Shown here: piece after piece, positions 8,335-16,596 of the stretch
Layout: every line of letters starts with the position of its first letter
Numbering within the stretch: position 1 is the stretch's first letter
From: JBGSKV01 sp041740975
GTDB taxonomy: Bacteria; Bdellovibrionota_B; Oligoflexia; Oligoflexales; JALZUQ01
DNA: 53,837 bases
Direction: 5' to 3'
NCBI GenBank assembly: GCA_041740975.1
Contig: JBGSKV010000062.1
Span: 1-53,837, forward strand
The notes under the pieces: model-generated
What the model was told of the DNA's origin: nothing
The model's database searches: none
The model's input: only the letters and a program-made list of their open reading frames with translations
Position numbers and translations under genes: made by a program

Positions 8335-10176
8335 TCAGTTCAACTTCGCGTCGGTGCCGGCATTGCGATTTCGGAAGTCTTTTTTCACAAAAGCGAACGT
8401 GGAAATTTCTGGTGTGTCACCTTTAGTTAAGACTCGAGAGTAGAGAGATTTGTTGTATTCTCGTTTTGATGAGTTGGAGGAAAGAATCACGGGAACATTT
8501 GGGAAATTGTTACGCATAAAAAACGCTAAATCGTCACCATTGAGTTGTGAATTGCGAAAGCGGAAGTCGGTAACGACGGCATCAAACGAATCAATAATAT
8601 TTCGGTCGATTTGTAGAGTAGAAATAAAATCGTCAGGTCTTGCAAAATGAACAATAAGATTGTTGGGTGAAGACAATCGCCATTCCTCAACAAAGATTTC
8701 GTCATCTTCAACCAAAGCAACTTTTTTTACTTTTGAGGATTGCGCGAGACTTGCCAAGGTTGAAAAGTTTTCTCTGATTTCCAGGCAGCTTTTTGGTAGT
8801 TCCACCGTGTTGACCAAGGCTAGTTCACCACTGCTAGGAACGGTGAACCGAAAGACCGTCCCGGTTTGTTTGTCCGACTCGCAAAGGATCTCGCCACCAT
8901 GATCCTCTATAACCTTTTTTGCAATCGCCAGACCAAGGCCGGTACCGTTGGATTTGCCCTTGGTATAAAATCGATCAAAGATTTTCTTTCTACTCAATTC
9001 ATCTATAAATGATCCATCGTTGCCTACTATTATTTCTATGCGTTCACCAGCTTGGCGGGTTTGAAGCCAAATCGAGCCACACCCGTTTTGTGCATCAAAA
9101 GCATTCTCAATCAAGTTGGCAAGAACGCGACCCACTTTAGCTTCATCAACATCCGCAAGATGCGTGTGACCGAAGTCGTATCGAAAACTTGAATCGCCTT
9201 TTGACTTCACACCAAAGACTTCAATAAGCGACGATCGAATGAGTTCGACCAAATTGACTTTTGATTGTTGAGGCGCATGATTGGATTGAAGATCCATGAC
9301 CCCGGCTACAAGGCGATCAACATTCTTCGTTGCATCCTTGGTCAATGAAGTTACTTTTTGGATGACCGCCTGCATTTTCGCGGGGTCTTGCACGTCCTCA
9401 ATTTGCTTGATACCGGCAAGCAGCATTGAAAAAGGCCTGCGAACGTCATGTGCAAGCATTTGTACCGCGTCGGCAATGGCCTCTACTCTCTGCATATGTT
9501 CGCGAGACTCATCCATAAGCTTCTTACTTTCGAGATAGCGTCTCAAATCCTCAATAGCCGGACGAATCTCGGTATAGGCAATCAATTCATCGGCGGAGTC
9601 GACGGGCAACTGATCCTGAAAAAGCTTTACGAGGTTATGGATGGGGCCGCGGACGAATTTCTCCGGAATGGACCGACTAAGCGGCATTAAAATGGAAATA
9701 ACAAACATCGCGAAGATTCCAATGAGAGTAAATCGAAGCATGACAGGATTAAGGAACGTTTTGTCTTTCGCGATATTGCCATGGAATAAAAGATAGCCGA
9801 ATCGACCCATATCTTGATAGCTAACGACATGCGTGTAGGTAAAAGAAAGTGGGAATTCCCAAGAGAGTCCTTGTTTACGGGGACGTGAAACGGTTTTCTT
9901 CCATTCCACTTTCGAGATATGAGGATTGGTTTCTTTGGCGGCATCCAGGCGATTCTTTATAGAACCTTCATTGGCAACTAAGATTTCCGATACGATAGCG
10001 TAAGAAAGCGTTTCACTCTCTTGAGCCAGTTTTTTTGAAAGTTTTTCGATGCTAAAGTATATCTCGTATGCCGATACCACCAACACAAGTGCGACTAATA
10101 TTGCAAAAGCCGCAAGCACTCGGCGGCGAATACTGGATTCGATCTCTTGGCTTATGGATTTCTCTTTTTTAATCAC
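8335..10176 (-). CDS. Membrane hybrid histidine kinase with C-terminal receiver
   Basis: The 613-residue protein has two membrane helices (about 20-40 and 147-166) around a small periplasmic sensor of about 105 residues, then a linker and HisKA with phospho-acceptor H243 in LAHDVRRPFS. The HATPase has an N box (NLIENAFDAQNG) and a G2 box (NGTGLGLAIAKK). The last 130 residues are a receiver domain with acidic pair VEDDE and phospho-acceptor D537 (VVTDFRFR). It is the last gene of the minus-strand operon, 8 nt after the dehydrogenase. The operon begins with a receiver-AAA+ activator, a plausible partner, possibly with the small H-box protein between them. Confidence 0.92.
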   Translation of the reverse strand: MIKKEKSISQEIESSIRRRVLAAFAILVALVLVVSAYEIYFSIEKLSKKLAQESETLSYAIVSEILVANEGSIKNRLDAAKETNPHISKVEWKKTVSRPRKQGLSWEFPLSFTYTHVVSYQDMGRFGYLLFHGNIAKDKTFLNPVMLRFTLIGIFAMFVISILMPLSRSIPEKFVRGPIHNLVKLFQDQLPVDSADELIAYTEIRPAIEDLRRYLESKKLMDESREHMQRVEAIADAVQMLAHDVRRPFSMLLAGIKQIEDVQDPAKMQAVIQKVTSLTKDATKNVDRLVAGVMDLQSNHAPQQSKVNLVELIRSSLIEVFGVKSKGDSSFRYDFGHTHLADVDEAKVGRVLANLIENAFDAQNGCGSIWLQTRQAGERIEIIVGNDGSFIDELSRKKIFDRFYTKGKSNGTGLGLAIAKKVIEDHGGEILCESDKQTGTVFRFTVPSSGELALVNTVELPKSCLEIRENFSTLASLAQSSKVKKVALVEDDEIFVEEWRLSSPNNLIVHFARPDDFISTLQIDRNIIDSFDAVVTDFRFRNSQLNGDDLAFFMRNNFPNVPVILSSNSSKREYNKSLYSRVLTKGDTPEISTFAFVKKDFRNRNAGTDAKLN

Positions 10177-10184
10177 AAGTCACC

Positions 10185-10958
10185 TTAGTAAGCTCTGGTA
10201 AATCCACCATCGCACAAGAAATTCATGCCGGTAAAATGGTCTGAAAAATCCCCGAGCAAACCTTCCACCGCTTTAGCCACATCGTCTGGCGACGCATACT
10301 TTCGAAGGGGGATGTTGCTGACTTCCAAGGCCATTTGGTCTTCGAAAGTACGTTGTGACATTTTTGCTTTCGTTTTGAGCTTCTCGTTATATTTTTCTGT
10401 CATCACTCCACCCAGAGATAACGTATTGATATGAATACCCTGAGGGCCATGGACGACGGAAAGGGTTTTGGATTGGGCCAACCACATGGCTCGCAATACG
10501 TTACTTGTGGCGTAGTGACTGAGAACTTGGGCAGACGAAATGCCAGAGATCATCACAACTTTTGATTTTCCGGACTCTATGAGTGATGGAAGGCAAAGTT
10601 TTAATAACTCTAAGGGTCCCATAAAGCTTTCGTTGAAAATGTTCTGCCAAACATCAGACTGCGGTAAGCAGTCCTCTGTCGGGGCAACTTGAGGCGGCAT
10701 CACCACCATGCCGTTGAGTGGTCGACCCTCGAGGATCGAATTTATCGAGATGACCTCGCGGGGGGTACCGAAATCAAAAGGCAATGTGGAAAAAGAACGA
10801 TCTGGATAAATTGCTACTAACGAATCTTTCAAATCATTCAGTTTCTTAACATTTCGCGCCGATAAAACAAGTTCGTGTCCTTTGGATGCAAGATAATGAC
10901 ATAAGCTGAGACCAATCCCACCAGTCGCGCCAGTTACTAAAGTTCTATGCAATTTCAT
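10185..10958 (-). CDS. Short-chain dehydrogenase/reductase with altered YxxxK motif
   Basis: The 257-residue protein has the Rossmann dinucleotide motif TGATGGIG (residues 9-16) and the usual SDR length. The catalytic serine region is VMISGISS (about 136-142). The expected YxxxK is Y149-A-T-S-N153, so the general-acid lysine is replaced by asparagine. The C-terminal part (INTLSLGGVMTEKY, NFLCDGGFTRAY) is standard. Its start overlaps the upstream binding-protein gene by 4 bp. It may be a lipid-modifying or non-classical SDR, or catalytically weak. The substrate is unknown. Confidence 0.85.
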   Translation of the reverse strand: MKLHRTLVTGATGGIGLSLCHYLASKGHELVLSARNVKKLNDLKDSLVAIYPDRSFSTLPFDFGTPREVISINSILEGRPLNGMVVMPPQVAPTEDCLPQSDVWQNIFNESFMGPLELLKLCLPSLIESGKSKVVMISGISSAQVLSHYATSNVLRAMWLAQSKTLSVVHGPQGIHINTLSLGGVMTEKYNEKLKTKAKMSQRTFEDQMALEVSNIPLRKYASPDDVAKAVEGLLGDFSDHFTGMNFLCDGGFTRAY

Positions 10959-12085
10959 AACAAATTCCCAGGTACAAAGGTTTGAATAAGTTCTTCACCT
11001 TCTTGATTGAGCTCGTAGACACCAAAACTTTTTGGACGTCCATAATTTCGGTTGATTTTTACCGTGGACAGAAAGTTCTGCAAAATAGTCTCATTATCAA
11101 AGTTCTTCTCTTTAGCTTCTAGCGTCGGTTGAATTGCCGTCATGACTGTGCGATAGGAAATATAACTGATCGTGCCCGTTGGCTCCGTTCCATTAACTTT
11201 CCTGAATTCTTTGTGAAATTGACGGACACTTTCGTCGTTGACATCCAGGCTCCAAGGGGCCAGTCGGTAGCCCTTATATTTGAACTGAGAGCGAAATTTT
11301 CCTGTGTAGCCTGAACTCCAATCTCCCCATCCATCACCGCCCAAGAATACAATATCATTTTGTTTCTTTTCATTAGCGATTCGTCCCATGAGGACCCCAG
11401 AGGTATAAGAGCGATTCGGTATCAAGAATACAGCGTCCTTCGCCACGCCTTTAAGTAGCTTAGAAATTTCCAGCGTTTCAACCTCATTTTCCATGTAGGA
11501 TTTTTCTATCTGAGAGATTTTTAGACGAGTCGTTTTGGCTTCCTGAATGAAATTGTCAACAAAGTCGACGCAATTCTTGCAATCTTGCTCAACCACCGGT
11601 TGAATGGGGCGAGTGGAAAAACGATTTTCACTAAATGACACTAAAGCCTTCACTTGAATTTCATTGGAAGGGCTAATGCTGTAAAAGTTCTCTGGTAATT
11701 TTGCGACATCATTTGCGGTTGCCAGTGGTGAAATGACTAAAATATTTTTAAACTGATCTTTCAAAAGTAGAAATAAGTTGGACGCCCGGGGTCCGACAAT
11801 CAAATGTGGATGCCAATCCTTTACCGATGGTAGGACTTTCAAAATGGCCATTGGTTCTTTGGAGTATTCAAACACTTTGTACTCAATGGCTATGCCTTTT
11901 TCCCTGGTTTTGGCATGAGCAAGGTGGAGGCCTTTGTGATAGTCGAGGACGTACTTATGGGTGGCGATTTTTTCTGAGATTAATGTGTCAAGAATAGCGA
12001 TCTTGACGACTCTAGTTGGCGTTGTTTCCGAAAACGCGATCTGACTGAATACACACATTACAATACATGTCATAAACTTCACCAT
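10955..12085 (-). CDS. Periplasmic binding protein, branched-chain amino acid type (Peripla_BP_6-like)
   Basis: From the ATG at 12085 the product is 376 residues with a signal peptide (CIVMCVFSQIAFS). A longer open frame reaches 12229, but that part overlaps the LysE gene and lacks signal-peptide character, and GGAGAT sits just upstream of 12085. The body has the two-lobed type I periplasmic-binding layout: VVKIAILDTL strand, LIVGPRAS ligand-loop region, ILVISPLATAND, then FLGGDGWGDW. No ABC permease or ATPase gene is adjacent, so it may serve as a ligand sensor for the kinase in the same operon. That role is an inference. Confidence 0.8.
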   Translation of the reverse strand: MVKFMTCIVMCVFSQIAFSETTPTRVVKIAILDTLISEKIATHKYVLDYHKGLHLAHAKTREKGIAIEYKVFEYSKEPMAILKVLPSVKDWHPHLIVGPRASNLFLLLKDQFKNILVISPLATANDVAKLPENFYSISPSNEIQVKALVSFSENRFSTRPIQPVVEQDCKNCVDFVDNFIQEAKTTRLKISQIEKSYMENEVETLEISKLLKGVAKDAVFLIPNRSYTSGVLMGRIANEKKQNDIVFLGGDGWGDWSSGYTGKFRSQFKYKGYRLAPWSLDVNDESVRQFHKEFRKVNGTEPTGTISYISYRTVMTAIQPTLEAKEKNFDNETILQNFLSTVKINRNYGRPKSFGVYELNQEGEELIQTFVPGNLL

Positions 12086-12696
12086 GATATCTCCGTTGCT
12101 AATGAAATAACCAGCTTTACTCCAAATCCCATCAACATAAGTCCACAAACTGAATTGACCCACCGAAAAAAGCGAGGTGAAATCTTCTTTCCAGCAATGC
12201 CAAAGAAAATACAGATCGTAAAAAACCATAATGCCGAACCTAATGCGGCGCCAGTAATGAAATAGTTAACTTGGTTGGGATCGAGTGCGGCTTTCATTCC
12301 GCCGAAAATGGCAGTACCATCGATCAGTGCCTGAACATTGAACCAGGTTAATATAAAACACGACTTCACTATGCTCCATACCGCTAACTTTTGTTTATCC
12401 TTGGCGTCAAGTTCGGCAATCTCGGGTCGAAGTAAGTTCCACCCAATATAAAATAGGAAAATGGCGCCTACACCTTTAATTGCAGATTCGAAAAAGGGCC
12501 ACTGTTCGATGACCGCACCCACGCCATAGAAACATGCAACTGCAAGTGAAATATCCATCATGGAAACGATGAAAGCGACACGAAGAGCATTCGCAACACC
12601 GCCCTTCGAAGATGCGCCGATGACGAAAAAATTCTGCTGTCCTAGGGGAGCCGCGTAACATAGTCCTAACCAAAGTCCGCTTAACAACGAGTTCAT
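12079..12696 (-). CDS. LysE/ArgO-family exporter
   Basis: The 205-residue protein has six predicted membrane helices and the family N-terminus with AAPLGQQNFFVIG (the GP/APxGP-like loop of LysE). Members export basic amino acids or other small metabolites across the inner membrane. Its ATG overlaps the desaturase stop by 4 bp, and its own stop overlaps the next gene by 7 bp, so translation is probably coupled. The substrate cannot be read from sequence. Confidence 0.88.
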   Translation of the reverse strand: MNSLLSGLWLGLCYAAPLGQQNFFVIGASSKGGVANALRVAFIVSMMDISLAVACFYGVGAVIEQWPFFESAIKGVGAIFLFYIGWNLLRPEIAELDAKDKQKLAVWSIVKSCFILTWFNVQALIDGTAIFGGMKAALDPNQVNYFITGAALGSALWFFTICIFFGIAGKKISPRFFRWVNSVCGLMLMGFGVKLVISLATEISW

Positions 12697-13589
12697 TTTG
12701 TTCCTCCAAGTGTCTGTCTGATAAAATCCACATAACCAATGTTCAGATGGACGATTTTACGTCGAATAAACTGATGCACGTGAGGTAGGCGCTCCATGGG
12801 AAGATTTGGATAAAGATGATGTTCAACGTGAAAGTTGTTTCCATTTGTAAACCAAAACCAAAATCTATTTGATCGAATCGTCCTCGTATTCTCATAAGCA
12901 GAGTGACTTTGCCGATCACATCCTAAATGCTCCGGTAGTTCAATTAAGAAATGAAGCGGCTCGGCGACGAAAAGTAGTGGAGCGATCCAAAGCACGCCCA
13001 GCTGCCAGTGCCATCCGAAGTAAAGGCATATTGCAAAAGTCATGGTTAGGATGCACCCGATGATACGATATTCATTGTGAATGGACCTTTCTAATTTTGC
13101 GGAAGATGGGAACTCAAGATAGGGTTTCGATCTGAAGAAAGAAGCAAAAATAAGTGTGACGACTTTTTTTAGTCGGCGGTAGTTAAATGCTGCTCGAAGA
13201 TAGGTCATGACATCACCGCTTCCATTTGCGCTACTGTAGACAAAAAACTCCGAGTCCTTCGATGTCCCACAATACCGATGATGACGTAAGTGCGCGATCT
13301 GATAGTGTCGGTAAGAAACCAATGCAGGCAGCCCTAGCAGAAACCCCATGGCTCGATTGAGGGAACGGTTATGAAAGGCCGTTCCATGTAAAGTCTGGTG
13401 TTGAAGTTCAATGGCATGAGCCATCATTGCGCCAATTAGAAAAATTCCTGCAACCATTGCAGGTAAGTTGGCAGATAGGGTTAAGCCAATGCCTATGGTC
13501 GCAATTAACAATGCTAGAAAAACCTTTGCAGCGAAGATCAAGTCTTTGGGTCTCTGATAAGACGTGGGGAGCGCGATAACTTTTTCCAT
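12693..13589 (-). CDS. Membrane fatty acid desaturase
   Basis: The 298-residue protein has the three histidine boxes of the membrane di-iron desaturase family: HQTLHG (64-69), HLRHH (100-104) and HVEHH (254-258), with hydrophobic segments between them. Such enzymes insert a double bond into acyl chains of membrane lipids, or hydroxylate related lipids, using O2 and an electron donor. AAAGGT precedes the ATG. Being in one operon with a sensor kinase and a sigma54 activator suggests a regulated change in membrane lipids. Confidence 0.9.
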   Translation of the reverse strand: MEKVIALPTSYQRPKDLIFAAKVFLALLIATIGIGLTLSANLPAMVAGIFLIGAMMAHAIELQHQTLHGTAFHNRSLNRAMGFLLGLPALVSYRHYQIAHLRHHRYCGTSKDSEFFVYSSANGSGDVMTYLRAAFNYRRLKKVVTLIFASFFRSKPYLEFPSSAKLERSIHNEYRIIGCILTMTFAICLYFGWHWQLGVLWIAPLLFVAEPLHFLIELPEHLGCDRQSHSAYENTRTIRSNRFWFWFTNGNNFHVEHHLYPNLPMERLPHVHQFIRRKIVHLNIGYVDFIRQTLGGTK

Positions 13590-13606
13590 GCATGTACCTT
13601 TTTGAG

Positions 13607-13876
13607 CTAAGAGTCTATCAATGGGACTACAATTTGATCCATTTCTTGCGTAATTTTAAGTATGGCCTCCTGAATGGCTTTAATTCTTTTGACCGCATTG
13701 TCGTCGTCGAACCGATAACCATTCTGCAAGAGCTTATTTGCGACCTTGAGCGTTGACATTGCATTTGCCAAGTCGTGCCGCCGATCTGCCAGCTGGTCTT
13801 GCCAGTCTTCTCCGGCGAACTTAACTAAGACAAATTTTTCTAATCTCTTTTCAGTGGACTGAAATGTGATATCCAT
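13607..13876 (-). CDS. Small H-box (DHp-like) signalling protein
   Basis: This 89-residue soluble helical protein contains R-R-H34-D-L-A-N-A-M, which resembles the H box of HisKA dimerisation domains (H-D-L/I-R-N-x-L). A second amphipathic helix (KRIKAIQEAILKITQEM) could complete a two-helix hairpin. There is no ATP-binding domain. It lies 12 nt after the sigma54 activator and 17 nt before the desaturase. It may be a stand-alone phosphotransfer domain or a decoy dimerisation partner linking the kinase and activator of the operon. AAAGGG lies about 8 nt upstream of the ATG. The match is by motif only. Confidence 0.6.
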   Translation of the reverse strand: MDITFQSTEKRLEKFVLVKFAGEDWQDQLADRRHDLANAMSTLKVANKLLQNGYRFDDDNAVKRIKAIQEAILKITQEMDQIVVPLIDS

Positions 13877-13888
13877 CGCATAACCCTT

Positions 13889-15418
13889 TCAGTGAAAGTC
13901 CATTTTTTTAAACAATCCATTGATATCATCGATGCTGGCCAATTGGTTCGCGATGATCTCTTTCAAACGTAATTCAATGGTGGTGCGTGCTAGGCCCGTC
14001 TGCTTAGCGACACCTCGCAAAGTGAGGCGACCTTCACTCTGCCGTAAACTAAAAAGAACTTGCAGAAACAATTTGTTCTGTAGATCCCTCATGAGAAATC
14101 CATCTTCGAACGATATGAAGGCGCCATATTCGGTTGAAGGAACCTTGTTTTTCTTGGTATCGGCAATATCGTTTCTATCTGACTCGGTATCCAGAAGCTG
14201 TTCCCAAGACTTTTTAGGAATCGAAAGGGGGGTTAGAACCTTATCCTGTGCATGCTCCGTCATGGCTCGAAGGCAGTTTTCCAATTCGCGCACGTTGCCC
14301 TTGGCCCACGGTAATTCCTTGAGAACTTCCAATGCCGCTTTCGACAGAACGTAGGGACCATCAGCCATTTTGCTACAAAAATACTTGGCAAGGTCTTCGA
14401 TTTCGTTGCGACGATCACGGAGAGGGGGAATTTCGATGACGACGTCGGATAGTCTTTGCCATAAATCTTGCCGAAACCTTCCCTCGGCCACTAAGCTTTC
14501 CAGATTTTTGTTACTTGCTGAAATGACGCGGACATTAACTTTGCGAGCTTGGGTTCCCCCAACCGGAATCAGTTCACGTTTCTGACTCAGAACACGCAGC
14601 AAGGCACTCTGTGCCTCGCTGGAAAGTTCTGCAACTTCATCTAAAAATATCCAACCTCCGTTTGCTCTTTCAATAAGACCAATTTTGTCCTGAACGGCTC
14701 CTGTAAAGGCGCCTTTTTTGTATCCGAAAAGCTCACTCTCAAGAAGGCTGGGTGCGATGGCTGCGCAGTTGACTCGGACAATAGGTTTGCCAATAGCTTG
14801 CTCGAAAAGATCGGCAACAATTTCCTTACCGACACCACTTTCGCCACTGACATGCACGGCAGATACGGCGGACTGAACAATTTTTTCAGAACGCTGCTGA
14901 ATTCGCTCAAATGTGGATCCTGCAAACTTTCGGGGAACCACTTTAGAAATTGTTTTTGAGCTAATCCCTTCTAAGAATTTGACGCCCCTTTTGAATTGAA
15001 CGTGGACGAAAGCATTCATGATTTGGTTGCAAAGCTGTTTTTCGTCGTCGCCTTTGGCAATAAATTCATCAGCGCCAGCTACGAGTGAATCAGTTATGGT
15101 TCCCGCAGACACTTTGCCGGAATGCATCAGGATTACCAAATCCGGATATAAACCTCGCAATCGCTTCACGACACCGATTCCGGAGTATTCATCGTCCCCT
15201 AGGTCGATATCGATGAGAACTAGGTTTGGCATAGGTCGGGCTTTCATTCGATTAAAAAAATCTTCTGAAGCATCAAAAGATTCGACTAAAAAATGTTTTG
15301 TGAGAGCAATCTTCATATGATCGTGCTGCAAAATATTATCATCCAGGTGTACGAGCATGGGTGGTACGCGCGAAGCGCTTGGTAAAGTTATCTTTTGGAT
15401 GTCCATGGTCATGTCCAT
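13889..15418 (-). CDS. Sigma54-dependent response regulator (receiver, AAA+, HTH)
   Basis: This NtrC-type activator has about 509 residues. The N-terminal receiver has acidic pair HLDDN and phospho-acceptor D70 (VLIDIDLGD). The AAA+ domain has Walker A GESGVGK (192-198), the sigma54-contact loop GAFTGA (236-241) and Walker B IFLDE (to 261). The C-terminus has a Fis-like helix-turn-helix (GVAKQTGLARTTIELRLKEI). Several in-frame starts exist (TTG 15424, ATG 15418, 15412, 15406); I chose 15418. It heads the minus-strand operon and faces the Hint operon across a shared control region with sigma54-type promoters, so it probably regulates one or both sides. Confidence 0.93.
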   Translation of the reverse strand: MDMTMDIQKITLPSASRVPPMLVHLDDNILQHDHMKIALTKHFLVESFDASEDFFNRMKARPMPNLVLIDIDLGDDEYSGIGVVKRLRGLYPDLVILMHSGKVSAGTITDSLVAGADEFIAKGDDEKQLCNQIMNAFVHVQFKRGVKFLEGISSKTISKVVPRKFAGSTFERIQQRSEKIVQSAVSAVHVSGESGVGKEIVADLFEQAIGKPIVRVNCAAIAPSLLESELFGYKKGAFTGAVQDKIGLIERANGGWIFLDEVAELSSEAQSALLRVLSQKRELIPVGGTQARKVNVRVISASNKNLESLVAEGRFRQDLWQRLSDVVIEIPPLRDRRNEIEDLAKYFCSKMADGPYVLSKAALEVLKELPWAKGNVRELENCLRAMTEHAQDKVLTPLSIPKKSWEQLLDTESDRNDIADTKKNKVPSTEYGAFISFEDGFLMRDLQNKLFLQVLFSLRQSEGRLTLRGVAKQTGLARTTIELRLKEIIANQLASIDDINGLFKKMDFH

Positions 15419-15468
15419 ACCCAACTCGTGAGATGTTCAGCAGCTAGTTGTCGTTACAAGCCCCTATA

Positions 15469-15484
15469 AGCACTTGTTGTGCCA
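15469..15484 (-). promoter_or_regulatory. Sigma54-type (-24/-12) promoter for the minus-strand operon
   Basis: Read on the minus strand, TGGCAC begins at 15484 and TGCT ends at 15469, with GG and GC separated by exactly 10 nt. This differs from the TGGCACG-N4-TTGCW consensus at two positions. Transcription would start near 15458, about 40 nt ahead of the activator gene, which would then be autoregulated. Confidence 0.55.
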
Positions 15485-15509
15485 AGTGAACGGGTTTCGT
15501 GGATTCGCA

Positions 15510-15586
15510 ATTAAATTAGTCCCTTAAGACTCATTTTGATTCACGTTGCCACGACTCGACTTCCGTTTTCGGTATTAAATTGGTCC
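15510..15586. repeat. 13-bp direct repeat in the shared control region
   Basis: The sequence ATTAAATTRGTCC occurs at 15510-15522 and 15574-15586 with one mismatch, 64 bp apart. The second copy runs into the phased GGTCC array. These may be additional regulator half-sites or AT-rich promoter elements. Confidence 0.45.
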
Positions 15587-15621
15587 GAATCCGGTCCACA
15601 AACGGTACCAATCTGGACCAA
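15580..15621. promoter_or_regulatory. Phased GGTCC array and dyad, candidate enhancer for the sigma54 activator
   Basis: Half-sites GGTCC, GGTCC, GGTACC and GGACC start at 15582, 15593, 15604 and 15615, exactly 11 bp apart. The outer pair makes the dyad TTGGTCC/GGACCAA (15580-15586 and 15615-15621). The centre at about 15600 is 116-117 bp from the GG of both flanking sigma54-type promoters. Distance and periodicity are as expected for an upstream activator sequence bound by an NtrC-type protein. Binding is not shown. Confidence 0.5.
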
Positions 15622-15714
15622 CCTCTTGCCGTCGTGGCACAGAATACTGCCAATCAAAAAGTAACTTTCGATCAATTTGTGAAAAATAATTTTCAATATC
15701 AACTGTTTAGCGAT

Positions 15715-15730
15715 TGGCCTCGCGATTGCA
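15715..15730 (+). promoter_or_regulatory. Sigma54-type (-24/-12) promoter for the Hint operon
   Basis: TGGC at 15715-15718 and TTGCA at 15726-15730 have GG-N10-GC spacing. Three of the less conserved positions between them differ from consensus. Transcription would start near 15741, giving a leader of about 60 nt before the Hint gene, whose ribosome site CGGAGG is at 15788-15793. Confidence 0.5.
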
Positions 15731-15800
15731 AAACATGGTTTGAATCAAACTTGAATGCCGGTGACTTGTCCTGCATTCCAAATTTCTCGGAGGATTTTCT

Positions 15801-16571
15801 ATGAAAGTAAGTTTCGCAAATTTTTTAAGTTGTATGTTTGTGTTTGGGATTCTTCTCACACAAAATGCCCATGCGCAAATGATGACGTTGGCAGAGTTTA
15901 AGGCTTTGTCGACGGCGGGCAATGTGCGTTGCGTTGAAGGTATCAAAACACCTGAATGTGCTGAAGAGTTGGCTTACGCTTTAGAAGGTAAAATGATTGA
16001 CCAAGCAACGCATGATTGGGGAAAAGCAAATGGATATTATCCAATCTTCAGAAAAAGAGGTGAAAAAATTGGCGGCATTTGCAAGTGCGGATGTTTTGCG
16101 CTAGGCACGCGTATTTCAGTGCCAGATGGATTCAAAGCGGTAGAAGACGTCCAAGTAAAAGATGTTGTTTTGGCATTAAAATCAGGCTCAAAACTTGATT
16201 CTATGCAGTCCGATATCAAAGCTGTCAAAGCTGTGACTCGTGGACCGGAAATGGGTCAAATGTATGAATTTGAGCTGGTGGATGGAACGGTTCTTACGGT
16301 CACTCAGCATCACGGTATGCTTCTGTCGTCCGGAAAAATGGTAGCCGCAAAAGCTGTTCTAGAATCGGATTCATTTCTTAATGTTCACGGTGAAAGTGTT
16401 GAAGTAAAAACAATTCGCAAATTTGCGACCAAAGGCGATGTTTTCAATTTGGAAACAGCCAGTGGTGACAACTTGAATCATATTATTTTAGCAGAAGATA
16501 TTTTTGTCGGAGATCTTGCTTGGCAAAACCAATTACAAAAAGATCTCAACGCTATTCAATTGCGTCTTTAA
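15801..16571 (+). CDS. Secreted protein with Hedgehog/intein-type Hint autoprocessing domain
   Basis: The 256-residue protein has a signal peptide cut near AHA-Q26, a short domain of about 70 residues with C44 and C53, then a Hint domain from C98 to the end. The Hint block A is GCFALGTRISVPDG with nucleophile C98. Block B is VTQHHGML with T168 and H171 of the TxxH motif. The late block reads FNLETASGDNLNHIILAEDI. The C-terminal His-Asn required for intein splicing is absent (IFVGDLAW instead), so cleavage at C98 is more likely than splicing, as in Hedgehog. It opens an operon of exported proteins and follows a sigma54-type promoter. The role of the released N-terminal piece is unknown. Confidence 0.82.
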   Translation: MKVSFANFLSCMFVFGILLTQNAHAQMMTLAEFKALSTAGNVRCVEGIKTPECAEELAYALEGKMIDQATHDWGKANGYYPIFRKRGEKIGGICKCGCFALGTRISVPDGFKAVEDVQVKDVVLALKSGSKLDSMQSDIKAVKAVTRGPEMGQMYEFELVDGTVLTVTQHHGMLLSSGKMVAAKAVLESDSFLNVHGESVEVKTIRKFATKGDVFNLETASGDNLNHIILAEDIFVGDLAWQNQLQKDLNAIQLRL

Positions 16572-16596
16572 TTTTTACACATCGAAAGGATCAGAC

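Noticed and set aside
12086..12229. N-terminal extension of the periplasmic binding protein
   Set aside because: It lies within the LysE gene and would place non-signal sequence ahead of a clear signal peptide. The ATG at 12085 has a ribosome site.
15580..15804. 74-residue frame overlapping the Hint start by 4 bp (ATGA)
   Set aside because: It needs a TTG start, runs across the phased array and the plus-strand sigma54-type promoter, and lacks a ribosome site. The overlap is probably chance.
15801..16571. Active intein splicing two exteins
   Set aside because: The C-terminal His-Asn and a following Cys, Ser or Thr are missing, and only about 15 residues follow the last Hint block, so splicing is unlikely. 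N-terminal cleavage remains possible.
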